64,000 bases of DNA from JASHVB01 sp963780805 (GTDB lineage: Bacteria; Pseudomonadota; Alphaproteobacteria; Acetobacterales; Acetobacteraceae): the NCBI GenBank assembly GCA_963780805.1, contig CAWADP010000025.1:310001-374000 (forward strand), read 5' to 3'. A program made the translations under genes and the position numbers. Of the stretch, positions 29,998 through 39,000 are shown in pieces. Every line of letters begins with the position of its first letter. Positions within the stretch are counted from its first letter, which is position 1. The notes under the pieces were generated by a model. The model was not told where the DNA came from and ran no database searches. It saw only the letters and a list, made by a program, of their open reading frames with translations.

Positions 29998-30273
29998 ATG
30001 AGCATCGCAGGCGTATCAGCCGCGTCAGCCACAACGGCTTCCCAGCAGTTGCAGGCGCAGGCCCAGGCCCAATTGGCGCAGGCGGCCAACACGGGGCAGA
30101 CCGGGACAGCGGGGCAGACCGGCGGCACAGCGACGGCCACTGCCAGCCAGCAGGCTGGCCAAGCCAATCACCACCATCACCACCGCGGCGGCGGCACCCA
30201 ACAGGCGACGGAGGCGACCCAACCCGCAACAACCACATCCGGCGGATCGGCAGGAATCAATACGTTCGCCTGA
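29998..30273 (+). CDS. Small low-complexity His/Gln/Ala-rich protein
   Basis: A 91-residue protein preceded by a good ribosome binding site (caggag, then ATG 29998). The first 35 residues are Ala/Ser/Gln-rich and helix-forming (SQQLQAQAQAQLAQ). The middle is Gly/Thr/Gln-rich with a GQTGTAGQTGG repeat, then five consecutive His and a TQQATEATQPAT segment. No signal peptide or membrane helix is visible. The His cluster could bind metal. I do not recognise a family. Its N-terminus (MSIAGVSAASA) resembles other short, poorly conserved proteins of this group. Confidence 0.6.
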   Translation: MSIAGVSAASATTASQQLQAQAQAQLAQAANTGQTGTAGQTGGTATATASQQAGQANHHHHHRGGGTQQATEATQPATTTSGGSAGINTFA

Positions 30274-30319
30274 ACCACCGGCCGCGCCGCGAAGCCCGCC
30301 TGACGAAGGACGCAGCGTC

Positions 30320-30757
30320 TTGAGCGAAAATCGCTCCGCGTTTGCCGTATCCGATACGCCGCCGCCGGGTGCGTTCGAAGCCATCTACGCCGCGCTCGAC
30401 GCGTGCTCGCGGCCGGTGATCGGTCCGGCGCAGCCGCGCCTCCTGGCGATCCCGATCCGCGACGACAACGGCACCGTTGCCGGCGGCTTGTGGGGCTATA
30501 CCCTGTTCGGGTGGCTGCACGTGCAGATGCTCTTCGTTCCGGTCATGTTACGTGGCCGCGGCGTCGGCGCCGCCCTGATGACCGCGGCGGAGGTCGAGGC
30601 GCGCCTTCGCGGCTGCCGTGGCGCCCATGTCGATGCCTTCAGCTTCCAGGCAGCTCCATTCTACCAAAAGATCGGCTTTACCCTGTTCGGCAAGTTGGAG
30701 GATTGCCCCGCCGGCCATGACCGGCTGTTCTTTTGCAAGCGGTTCGACCCGCCATGA
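30320..30757 (+). CDS. GNAT family N-acetyltransferase
   Basis: A 145-residue acetyltransferase. The acetyl-CoA pyrophosphate loop is RGRGVGAAL near residue 75 (motif A, R/Q-x-x-G-x-G/A). Motif B follows with AAPFYQKIGFTLFGKLED. The start is TTG 30320. It shares a four-base ATGA overlap with the next gene, so the two are translationally coupled. The substrate is unknown. Confidence 0.85.
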   Translation: MSENRSAFAVSDTPPPGAFEAIYAALDACSRPVIGPAQPRLLAIPIRDDNGTVAGGLWGYTLFGWLHVQMLFVPVMLRGRGVGAALMTAAEVEARLRGCRGAHVDAFSFQAAPFYQKIGFTLFGKLEDCPAGHDRLFFCKRFDPP

Positions 30758-31863
30758 CGATCACCGCCGCGGTTGTCGCCGGCGATCTGCTGCGCCCCGA
30801 GGTTGGCGGCCGTCCCGGCGGCAGCGACCGGCAGACGCTCTGGATGTGGAACGCGCTCAAACGGCAGATCAATCGCGCCTGCGGCCTTCCGGTCGAACGA
30901 CTGACCGTCGCCGATGTCCCGGCCTTGCGCCGCCGCATCGAAGCACTGCGCTGTCCGGCGGATGCCGATTTGTTCTGGGCCTCCGTCTATCAATCCCTGC
31001 CGCCGTGCGCGCCGATCGCCGACACGATCCTTGAACGCCTGCAGGACCGCTTCTGCGTCGGCTACGAAATGCCCCCGTGGCTGGTGCGATTGCTCGAGGC
31101 CCATCGCGTGCCATACGTCGATCTGCGCCTGCACCCCGTCCGCTTCCTGGACGACCTGCTGTTCGCGGCGCGCGCCTGCTGCGCCGAAACGCAGGCCGCG
31201 ATGCTCGCGCTGGCGGTGTCGGAAAGCGAGGTACTCGCGACCGCCGGCCTGCGCGAGGCCATGTGCCGCTACATCTCCGAAGCGCGTGTCCCGGACGACA
31301 CGCTGCTGGTGATCGGCCAACGACGATTCGATTCCACGCAGATCGCCGGCGGCGACTTCTTCAATGCCCACCGCCATGCCGGCGCGGTGCGCGAGATTTG
31401 CGCGGGCTACGCTGGCGTCGCGCTGAAACCACACCCGCTGGATCGGCAACATAGTCTGCTCGAGGTCGCCGCCGGCGCGCCAACGCGCGTGCTGGGCGTC
31501 ATCAACGACAACACTTACCGGATGATGGCCCTGCCGCAAATCGCGGCGGTCCTGACGGTCAATTCGTCCGTGGCGTATGAGGCGCCGTATTTCGGCAAGC
31601 GCGTGCACACGCTGGCGCCACTGCCGATTCACCTGGCGTGGGGCGGCGAAACGGCCGACGCAAAAGCCCACGTGTCGCTCGACGACGTGGTACTAACGCC
31701 GGACTTCTGGCGCGCCGTATTGGCGCCGCATGTGTCGGTGTCGCCCCCCGACGGCATGCGGCTGCGGCCGAAACCGAACCGGCTGCGCATCGCACTCGAC
31801 AGCTTCTGGAGCTTCCAGGAGATCGACACTGACCGGATACCGCGTAGCCCATCGATCCCGTGA
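30754..31863 (+). CDS. Capsule-polysaccharide-synthesis-like protein
   Basis: A 369-residue soluble protein. The C-terminal half has the nucleotide-sugar-binding-like pattern seen in KpsC/KpsS and related capsule proteins: ALKPHPLDRQHSLLE, then VLTVNSSVAYEAPYFGKRVHTL. The N-terminal half (RQTLWMWNALKRQINRA) is less diagnostic. It is coupled to the GNAT gene, which hints at modification of a surface sugar. Confidence in the family is moderate; this is a best match by motif order. Confidence 0.55.
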   Translation: MTITAAVVAGDLLRPEVGGRPGGSDRQTLWMWNALKRQINRACGLPVERLTVADVPALRRRIEALRCPADADLFWASVYQSLPPCAPIADTILERLQDRFCVGYEMPPWLVRLLEAHRVPYVDLRLHPVRFLDDLLFAARACCAETQAAMLALAVSESEVLATAGLREAMCRYISEARVPDDTLLVIGQRRFDSTQIAGGDFFNAHRHAGAVREICAGYAGVALKPHPLDRQHSLLEVAAGAPTRVLGVINDNTYRMMALPQIAAVLTVNSSVAYEAPYFGKRVHTLAPLPIHLAWGGETADAKAHVSLDDVVLTPDFWRAVLAPHVSVSPPDGMRLRPKPNRLRIALDSFWSFQEIDTDRIPRSPSIP

Positions 31864-31952
31864 CACCGAACACGCGCTCAGTTACTGCGGTGCCGCGACC
31901 TGACGCGCGGCAGTCCCCGCGGCGCCGATGGGTCAATCGTGGGGCGCTGGTA

Positions 31953-33224
31953 TTACAACGCAGACGGTCCAGCGTTGCTCCACAACAGATAAATCGCTGC
32001 TGTCCAGGAGAAGTCGGCGCCGCCAATCCCTTCGCCGGTCATCGGGTCGAAATACTCGCTCAAGCCGGACGCCTCGATCAACGCGACGGTATCGGCTCGG
32101 ATGCGCGCCGCGCTCGTCGTATCGTTCGCGGCGGCGAACCCGGCGGCGATCATCCAGTTGACCACCGCCCAGATCGGCCCGCGCCAGTAGCGTTTCGGTT
32201 CGAACCCGGCAAAACCCGGATCGGTGGAGGGCACCAACCGCGCCACGCCGCCGGCCCAGCCTGCCAGCGTCGCCGCCAGCGTTACCGCGCGCTCGTGCGA
32301 GTGCCCGGCGTAGAGAGGCAGGAACCCGGCAGAGGTTCCCACAGGGCAAGTTTCGTCGATGATCAAGTCCATGCTCGCGTACAGGCCGAGATCGTCCCGC
32401 CACAGCCGGTCGAGAGCAGTGGACAATCGGGCGATGCGCGCATCGATCTCCGACCGATCTTCCGCGGACCCGAACCGCGCGGCCAGCGCCAGCAGGTCCT
32501 TCTCTGCCCGCAGCAGGATCGCGTTGGTGCCGACATCGGCAACGCGGAAGGGTGACGCCGATAGCATGCGTGCGTGGTCCCAACCGGTATCGCGGAACAC
32601 GTCCACCAGATGGATGAAGCGCTGGTACTCCTCTCCGCGGGGCCGCATCGCGGCATCCACCAGCATCGTGTCGCGGCGACGAACTGGCGTGACGGTGTCA
32701 GTCGGCACGCGCGCTAGCGGCACGTCCCACGCAGGCGAATTGTCCATCCCGGTTTCCCAAGGATGCAACGTCGCCACCAGGCCGCGTTGCTCCGGATCGC
32801 GTGCCGTTTGCCACCAACGATGGTTGCGCAGTAGCGACGGATAGGCCGAGGCCGCCATCGCATCCGCCAACGCGCGGTCACGCGCATGTTGCCATATATG
32901 CCGCACCGCGGTTGCCAGCACCGGCGGCTGCGTAATACCGGAGGTCGGCGGCGAATGGGCGACGCCCCACACCGCCGGGCCCGGGAAATAGTCTTCCGAC
33001 GGCGCATGGAACACGATATGCGGGATCATGCCGTCGTCCCACTGCCCCTTCAGCAGCCACGCGATCTCCCGCCACGCCCGTGCCTCGTCGAACGTCGCCC
33101 ATCCCATTGCGACAAAGGCCGAATCCCAGTTCCACTGGAACGGATACAGCCGCGCGGTCGGCACCGAATAACCGCCGCGATCATTGGCGCGCAGGGTCGC
33201 GCGCGCTTGCGCGGCCATGTTCAT
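31953..33224 (-). CDS. GH63-like/MGH1-type glycoside hydrolase
   Basis: A 423-residue (alpha/alpha)6-barrel glycosidase. Recognisable blocks are YPFQWNWDSAFVAMGWA near 27-43, DDGMIPHIVFH near 63-73, WETGMDNSPAWD near 155-166 (acid residue region) and the final PKRYWRGPIWAVVNWM. This pattern belongs to mannosylglycerate hydrolase/GH63-related enzymes. It has no signal peptide, so it would act in the cytoplasm on the sugar imported by the adjacent ABC transporter. Its start overlaps the ATPase stop by four bases (ATGA). It is the last gene of the operon. Confidence 0.8.
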   Translation of the reverse strand: MNMAAQARATLRANDRGGYSVPTARLYPFQWNWDSAFVAMGWATFDEARAWREIAWLLKGQWDDGMIPHIVFHAPSEDYFPGPAVWGVAHSPPTSGITQPPVLATAVRHIWQHARDRALADAMAASAYPSLLRNHRWWQTARDPEQRGLVATLHPWETGMDNSPAWDVPLARVPTDTVTPVRRRDTMLVDAAMRPRGEEYQRFIHLVDVFRDTGWDHARMLSASPFRVADVGTNAILLRAEKDLLALAARFGSAEDRSEIDARIARLSTALDRLWRDDLGLYASMDLIIDETCPVGTSAGFLPLYAGHSHERAVTLAATLAGWAGGVARLVPSTDPGFAGFEPKRYWRGPIWAVVNWMIAAGFAAANDTTSAARIRADTVALIEASGLSEYFDPMTGEGIGGADFSWTAAIYLLWSNAGPSAL

Positions 33225-34273
33225 GCCGGATGCTCCAATGCAACGCCGCTCGTTGGATCGAACCAGGAAATGCGTCCCGCGTGTGGGCGCAGATGCAGCA
33301 CCGAACTGTGCGGCGGCCTGAGGTCTGGCGGTGCGACCACGCGCAGCAGTGCGCCTTCGGCCTGGCCAGTTAGCAAAGTGTGCGACCCGAGCGGCTCGAC
33401 GACCTGTACGGTGAAGCCGAAGCCATCTTGCGCCGCTACAAGCTCCAGGTCCTCCGGCCGCACGCCGAGCACCACGCGTGCCGATCCGTTTGGCGCCGGA
33501 AACCGCAGGTTGCCGAGCGCGACCTCGCCGGCCTCCACCGGCAGCGTAACAAAATTCATCGGCGGGCTGCCAAGAAAGCCGGCCACGAAGCGCGAGGCCG
33601 GGTGACGATAGATTTCGGCCGGCGCTGCGACTTGCTCGACATGTCCCTGCGACATCACGGCGATACGGTCGGCCAGCCCCATCGCCTCCGTCTGGTCATG
33701 CGTGACGTATAGCGTCGTGGTACCGGCCTCCCGCAAAACCGTTTTCAGGTCGGCGCGCATTTCCAGCCGTAGCAACGCGTCCAGGTTGGAGAGGGGTTCG
33801 TCCATCAGCAGCACCGCGGGTTCCACCGCGAGCGCCCGCGCCACCGCGACACGCTGGCGCTGCCCGCCGGAAAGCTGCGCCGGATAGCGGTGGAGCAGGG
33901 AGTCGATATGCAGCAGTCCGGCGGCGCGCCCGACCTGGCGCGCGGTGCGTTCCGTTGTCGCGCCGGTCATGCGTAGCCCGAAGCCGATGTTGTCGCGCAC
34001 CGTCATGTGCGGAAACACCGCATAGTTCTGGAACACCATGGCCAGCCCACGCCGCCGCGGCGGCAACCCCGTCATGTCGCGCCCGCCGATAAGCACGCGG
34101 CCGGAGGTCTCGGTCTGCAGCCCGGCGATGATGCGCAGCAGGGTGGTCTTGCCGCAGCCGGACGGGCCGAGCAATGCGACAAACTCGCCGTCGGCAACAG
34201 TGAGCGGGATGTCCTCCAGCGCGACGGTGCCGCCGAACTTCATGCCGACACGCTCTATGACGATCGCGGCCAT
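33221..34273 (-). CDS. Sugar ABC transporter ATP-binding protein (UgpC/MalK type)
   Basis: A 350-residue ATPase. Walker A GPSGCGKT is at 36-43, Q-loop FQNYAVFPHM at 81-90, signature LSGGQRQRVAVARAL at 134-148 and Walker B VLLMDEPLSNLD at 155-166. The C-terminal TOBE/regulatory domain includes LGVRPEDLE, the hallmark of the carbohydrate (CUT1) family. It energises import together with the two permeases. ATG 34273 shares its first base with the TGA of the upstream permease, showing tight coupling. Confidence 0.9.
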   Translation of the reverse strand: MAAIVIERVGMKFGGTVALEDIPLTVADGEFVALLGPSGCGKTTLLRIIAGLQTETSGRVLIGGRDMTGLPPRRRGLAMVFQNYAVFPHMTVRDNIGFGLRMTGATTERTARQVGRAAGLLHIDSLLHRYPAQLSGGQRQRVAVARALAVEPAVLLMDEPLSNLDALLRLEMRADLKTVLREAGTTTLYVTHDQTEAMGLADRIAVMSQGHVEQVAAPAEIYRHPASRFVAGFLGSPPMNFVTLPVEAGEVALGNLRFPAPNGSARVVLGVRPEDLELVAAQDGFGFTVQVVEPLGSHTLLTGQAEGALLRVVAPPDLRPPHSSVLHLRPHAGRISWFDPTSGVALEHPA

Positions 34274-35076
34274 CAGCGGCTCGCGATGCCCCACATGCTG
34301 AACAACTGCCGACGCACCAGCAGGATGAACAACACGGAGGGCACGATCAGGATGAAGCCGCCGGCGAATTGCGTGTGCAGCGGGCTTTCCGACAGCACTG
34401 TCAGCAGGTAGGCGGTCAGCGTCTTGTGCCGCACGGTCAGCACCGAGGCGGCGAACACTTCATTCCAGGAGATGACGAAGGCAAAGATTGCCGTCGCGGT
34501 GATCCCTGGCAGGGCCAGCGGCAGCACCACGCGGAAGAATGCCGATGGACCAGAGCACCCGAAGATCCAGGCGGCCTCCTCAAGTTCGCGCGGGATGGCC
34601 TGGAACAGGCTGGCCGAGATAAGCACGGCGAAGGGCATGGCCAGCACGCTGTGCATCAGCCCGACGCCGATCGGCGAATTGTACAGCCCCAGCCGGATGA
34701 AGCTGACCGCCAGCGGCAGCGCCAGGATCGCCACCGGGAAGGCGCGGGTCATGAGGACGAACAGGCGGAAACCGGTGGCACCGACGAAGCGGTAACGGGC
34801 GAGCGCGTATCCTGCCGGGGAGCCGAGGGCGATGGCGATCAGCATGCACAGGGTGGCAGCCTCCACGCTGTACAGCACGCTCATCCAGACGCCGGCAATG
34901 TTCATGAACTGGCGCAGCGCCGAGAAGGACCACGCGACCGGCCAGAACGGCTTCGGCCAGGCATTCACCGTCGCTTCGCCGCCGATGGCGCCGAGACCGA
35001 TCAGATAAATCGGCACCAGAACCCAGGCGCATAGCGTCGCCACGCCGGCCAGGAACATGGCGCGCCGAAGCGTCAT
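34273..35076 (-). CDS. Carbohydrate ABC transporter permease (MalG-like)
   Basis: A 267-residue inner-membrane protein with six transmembrane segments. The cytoplasmic EAA loop (LEEAAWIFGCSGPSAFFRV) near residues 168-186 contacts the ATPase. The membrane topology and C-terminal position in the operon match the second permease of CUT1 sugar importers. Confidence 0.85.
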   Translation of the reverse strand: MTLRRAMFLAGVATLCAWVLVPIYLIGLGAIGGEATVNAWPKPFWPVAWSFSALRQFMNIAGVWMSVLYSVEAATLCMLIAIALGSPAGYALARYRFVGATGFRLFVLMTRAFPVAILALPLAVSFIRLGLYNSPIGVGLMHSVLAMPFAVLISASLFQAIPRELEEAAWIFGCSGPSAFFRVVLPLALPGITATAIFAFVISWNEVFAASVLTVRHKTLTAYLLTVLSESPLHTQFAGGFILIVPSVLFILLVRRQLFSMWGIASR

Positions 35077-35158
35077 GGATGGTTGCGGGCGGAAGCCCGG
35101 CCTTGAGAGGCTGCCACCACGCTTGGCCAGGTGGAGATGGTCGGGCTAGTGCCAGCCA

Positions 35159-36007
35159 TCATGGCAATTGTTCCACCGGGGTGCGCAGCAGGCGCAGATA
35201 GACCAGCGTGGCGCCGATGGACGCGGCCATCACCAGCACCGCATAAGCAGCGGCAACGCCGTAGTCCTGCTGGAAATATTGCGCGTTGAACGTCTGGCTC
35301 ATCAGCACCGGGAAGTTCTGCCCGCCGAGGGCCATCACGGTGGCGAACATCTCGAACGCCAGCACTGTGCGCAGGATCAGCGCGGTCTGGATCGATGGGC
35401 GCAACAGCGGCAGCATGACGCGGGTGAAGCGCTGCCATGGCGTGGCGCCGAACACGTCGGCCGCCTCGGCATATTCCTTCGGAACCAACTGCACGCCGGC
35501 AGCCAGGATCACCAGGACGATGGCGGTGGCGCGCCACACTTCTTCCACCACGATCGCGATCAGCAGTGTAACCGGCGTTTCATAGGTCAGCCAGCTTCGC
35601 GGCCCGTCGATGACGCCGAGCCAGTAAAGCACCGTGTTGAGATAGCCGTGGTCGGTGAGGATCGCGAGCCAGACCAGTCCCGCCGCGAGATCAGAGATGC
35701 CAAGCGGGATCGACCAGATCCACATCACGATGTCGCGGCCACGATTCAGGTGGCGCAGCATCATCGCCATGGCGAGCGCCAGTGCAAGCTGCAACGGGAC
35801 GGTGAGCAATACGACTTCGAATGTGTTGACCAGCGCGTCGTTGAAGTTGATGTCGCCCGCCATGGTGGCGAAATTGTCCAGCGAGAACGCGCCATCGACG
35901 CGAAACGCCAGGGCGATCGTCTGCAGCAGCGGCACCAGGAACAATACGCCGAGCAATGCCGTGGCCGGCGCGATCAGCAGGTAGGGTGTCGCGGCGCCTC
36001 GGCGCAT
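35159..36007 (-). CDS. Carbohydrate ABC transporter permease (MalF-like)
   Basis: A 282-residue inner-membrane protein with six hydrophobic segments. The EAA loop is YAEAADVFGATPWQRFTRVMLP near residues 182-203 (quoted as the start and end of the motif). It is the first permease of the CUT1 importer. An 82-base gap separates it from the second permease, unlike the overlaps elsewhere in this operon. Confidence 0.85.
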   Translation of the reverse strand: MRRGAATPYLLIAPATALLGVLFLVPLLQTIALAFRVDGAFSLDNFATMAGDINFNDALVNTFEVVLLTVPLQLALALAMAMMLRHLNRGRDIVMWIWSIPLGISDLAAGLVWLAILTDHGYLNTVLYWLGVIDGPRSWLTYETPVTLLIAIVVEEVWRATAIVLVILAAGVQLVPKEYAEAADVFGATPWQRFTRVMLPLLRPSIQTALILRTVLAFEMFATVMALGGQNFPVLMSQTFNAQYFQQDYGVAAAYAVLVMAASIGATLVYLRLLRTPVEQLP

Positions 36008-36016
36008 GGCGGCTTG

Positions 36017-37355
36017 CTACTTCACCTGGCAAGCGCCGGTGGATGGCGGATCCGGTGCCCAGCACGGTGCGTTGGCCTGGTTCAGGATCTTCTGAAGGGT
36101 CGGAGCCTCACGCGCCAGCGCGGCTTGCGGTTTCTCGTGGCGCAGCACGATGAGCTGGAATGTGTCGAGCATGACCTTGTCGAATTCGCCGCCATGCGTG
36201 CCGAGACCGACCGGCAGCAGCGCCGGCAGAGCGTCCTTCGCGGTTTCTGTCGCGGCAATCGCGGTCGCCGCGAGCTTCACGCCGGGGTCGAGATCGGCGG
36301 GTGGCGTGACCTTCACCACGGGGAAGAAGCCCACCGCTTTTTCCGTGGCGATCTGCGTCGCGGGCTGCGTCAGGTAGTCGATCACGGACGCTGCGCCGTT
36401 GGCATCGGGCGCATCCCTGGCGATGGCAAGACCGGCGAGCACGGGCATGTAGCCGCGCCCCTTCGGACCGGCCGGCGCCGGGAAGCTGACGAAATCGTTC
36501 GGCTTCTGGCGCAACGCGTCGAGAAGCCGCGCGACGTGGTCGAACGCGATCCAGACATCGCCCGACAACAACGGCTCCTGCATGAAGTTATAGCGGGTTG
36601 AATTGGGATTAACATCCTGCCACATCGCCGCGAATTTGGTCCACATCGCGTCGGCGGCGGGGCTGCGGAAGGTGGTGACCAAGCCGCCGGTGAAGGACGG
36701 ATACAGGAAGCCTTCGATGAAACGGTGCATCAGCCCTTGCGGCCCGGCGGGAAAGCCCAGCATCCGCTTGCCGGTCTTGGCGTGGACCGCGGCGACCCAT
36801 TCCGCAAGCTGCGTGTAGGTCAGGGCGTTCAGGTTGGCGCCCTTCGGCAGATATGGCAGCGCCTGCTTGTTCGCCACCATGAAATAGGTGGCCTGCATCC
36901 ACGGGATGTACATCTGCTGCCCGGTCCCGAGTTTGCCCAGCTGCATCAGCGAAGGCGGAATGCCTCGGTCCGCGAGCTTCGCCGCCAGCGAGTTCGAGCG
37001 GGACGAGGGCATGCAGCGTCGCCAGTGGCTCCAGTTCGCCGTGCAGCGCGCCGATCAGGCTGATCGTGTGCGTGCCGCCCTGCATCTCCGCCTGCAGGCG
37101 GATCGGCAGTTGTGCCGGTTGCTCCGGCACATAGGTGATCTTGCCTTGGTAATCCTTGAGGATGACGTCGCGCATTTTCTGCGCTTCCTCGATGGGGCGC
37201 AGTTGCGTCGAGAGGAACACCGTGTCGGCCGCGGCGGGCCGGGAAGACATCAGCACCGTGGAGACAAGCAACGCGCCAAACGCGGCGATATAAAACCGCG
37301 CGCGAGGCGCGGCGACATAGAAACGCGCGCTAAGCGCGGCGATGCCTTGCTTCAT
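36017..37355 (-). pseudogene. ABC transporter sugar-binding protein, frameshifted
   Basis: The N-terminal frame from ATG 37355 has a signal peptide (hydrophobic core FGALLVSTVLM, cleavage after PAAA) and the start of an extracellular solute-binding domain (ISLIGALHGEL). It loses the family pattern at about 36985-37010. The remaining 320 residues (LAAKLADRGIPPSL, MYIPWMQATYFMVANK, GGLVTTFRSP) are in another frame ending at 36017. The binding protein confers substrate specificity, so a true frameshift would disable the importer; an assembly error is equally possible. The signal region contains a duplicated ARFY(V/I)AA motif. The start overlaps the lacI-type gene by 26 bases. Confidence 0.85.
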
Positions 37356-38409
37356 GATCCACCCCGTGGACGCGACCTGTTGGTTTCGCTATCGTTTCGA
37401 TGTCGATCGGCGCTGGCCCGTCGGAGGCGCGCGGGATCAATCGGGCCGGCCAGATTTCGGTTAGCTGTGCAGGATCGGCGCCGTCGAGCAATGCCGCCAG
37501 CATCTCCACCATCCGGGCGCCGGCGCGTGCCACCGATTGTTCGATCGTTGTCAGCGGCGGATCGGTGCAGCTTGCCATTGGCAGGTCGTCATAGCCGATC
37601 AGCGAGATGTCTCGCCCCGCTTGCAGTCCCGCCTGCGACACCGCGTGCAGCGCGCCGATCGCCAGCCGGTCGGTAGCGCACAGCACCGCGGTCGGCGGCG
37701 TTTGCTCTGCGAGCAAGGCCCGCATGAGAGTGAAGCCGGCTTCCTCGGACGGTTCGGCATGGCGGATTGGCCCGGGAGGCAGCTCCGCCTCGGCCAGCGC
37801 GGCACGCCAGCCTTGTTCGCGATGGTGCGCAAAGGTGTAGTGAGACGCGGCGTTGATCAGGCCGATGCGGCGGTGGCCGAATTCGACCAGCCGCTGCGTC
37901 GCCGAGCGGCAGGCCGCCATGCCGTCGATGTCGACGAAGGCATAGGGCCGGGTTTCGTCGCAGCGGCCGTGGGCTACGAACGGGGTGCCGCGATCCAGCA
38001 GGTAGCGGATGCGCGGGTCGTCCCGCCTGGTGCGGGCGAGCAGAATGCCGTCCACGCGCCTGCCCTCGACCAGATGGCGGTAGGCTCGCAGTTCCTCGGC
38101 ACCCGGGCGGGCGCTCATGACCAATAGGTCGAGCCCGGCATGCTGTAGTGGTGGACCCACGGCAGCCAGAAGCTGGAGGAAGAACGGATCGTCGAACTGG
38201 CCAGGCTCGGCCGGGAGAACGAGGCCGATCGCCTCGCTACGGCCATGCCGCAGGCGGCGGGCGATCTGGTTTGGCCGGTAGCCGATGCGCGCCGCCTCCG
38301 CGAGCACGCGCGCCCGGGTCGCCGCCGAGACCTCGGGGAAGCCGCCGAGGGCGCGCGACACCGTTGTGACCGACAGGCCGAGTTGGCCGGCAATGGCGCG
38401 GAGGGACAC
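37330..38409 (-). CDS. LacI family transcriptional regulator
   Basis: A 359-residue repressor. The N-terminal helix-turn-helix (MSLRAIAGQLGLSVTTVSRALGG) with hinge RPNQIARRLRHGRS is followed by a periplasmic-binding-protein-like sugar-sensing domain (GIGLVLP-type strand, DGILLARTR, AVLCATDRLAIGAL, ISLIGYDDLP). It is the first gene of the sugar-uptake operon and should control itself, the transporter and the divergent cupin through the two operators at 38423-38467. Confidence 0.9.
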   Translation of the reverse strand: MSLRAIAGQLGLSVTTVSRALGGFPEVSAATRARVLAEAARIGYRPNQIARRLRHGRSEAIGLVLPAEPGQFDDPFFLQLLAAVGPPLQHAGLDLLVMSARPGAEELRAYRHLVEGRRVDGILLARTRRDDPRIRYLLDRGTPFVAHGRCDETRPYAFVDIDGMAACRSATQRLVEFGHRRIGLINAASHYTFAHHREQGWRAALAEAELPPGPIRHAEPSEEAGFTLMRALLAEQTPPTAVLCATDRLAIGALHAVSQAGLQAGRDISLIGYDDLPMASCTDPPLTTIEQSVARAGARMVEMLAALLDGADPAQLTEIWPARLIPRASDGPAPIDIETIAKPTGRVHGVDHEARHRRA

Positions 38410-38422
38410 TGGACAGGACGTT

Positions 38423-38467
38423 CCAAATCGTTTTGATTAGCGAAACCGATAATCCAAAACGATTTGG
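38423..38467. promoter_or_regulatory. Pair of LacI-type operators
   Basis: Two pseudo-palindromes with the central CG step typical of LacI-family sites, ccaaatcgttttg (38423-38435) and caaaacgatttgg (38455-38467), are inverted copies of each other. Their CG centres are 31 bases apart, about three helical turns. They lie between the lacI-type gene and the divergent cupin gene, so one dimer or tetramer could control both directions. Confidence 0.8.
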
Positions 38468-38493
38468 TCGTCAAATCCGGGGGAGTGCAATTC

Positions 38494-38892
38494 ATGGAGC
38501 AATCGGCGCCGGCCTATGCACTCGGGCAGTCAGACACCCGCCCCTGGGGCGACTGGAGGGTGATCGATGTCGGCCCCGGCTACGTGGTGAAACGGATCAC
38601 GGTGCGGCCGGAACAGAGCCTGTCCCTGCAACGCCATCGGCATCGCGACGAGCATTGGCTGGTCGTGACGGGGACAGCGCAGATAGTGCGGGGCGGCGAG
38701 ACGTTCCGGCTGGACGCCGGCGGGACGGCTCGCATTGCACGCGAGGAGGTGCATCGCGTCACCAACCCCGGAGCGGTCGATGTGGTATTTATCGAGGTGC
38801 AGCTCGGGACGTTACTGTCGGAAGATGACATCGAGCGGCTGGATGACGTCTACGGGCGCATCCCGCCAAGCGACAAGCGGTCGGGCGACTAG
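38494..38892 (+). CDS. Cupin, mannose-6-phosphate isomerase type II-like
   Basis: A 132-residue single cupin domain matching the C-terminal isomerase domain of bifunctional ManC/AlgA. It has RPWGDWRVID, YVVKRITVRPEQSLSLQ, the metal-binding HRHRDEHWLVVTGTA, and EEVHRVTN. The start is ATG 38494 after a gggga ribosome binding site. It would interconvert mannose-6-phosphate and fructose-6-phosphate. Divergence from the sugar-uptake operon through shared operators suggests that the imported sugar is mannose-containing. Confidence 0.85.
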   Translation: MEQSAPAYALGQSDTRPWGDWRVIDVGPGYVVKRITVRPEQSLSLQRHRHRDEHWLVVTGTAQIVRGGETFRLDAGGTARIAREEVHRVTNPGAVDVVFIEVQLGTLLSEDDIERLDDVYGRIPPSDKRSGD

Positions 38893-39000
38893 TACAGCGA
38901 TTCCATGAAACCGCACCTATGGTTGAGGCCCCACCGTGAGTCGCCGGGCCGCCGTCCGGAACCTCCACAATATTCTAACGGGGCCACGCCGCCTCGATCG

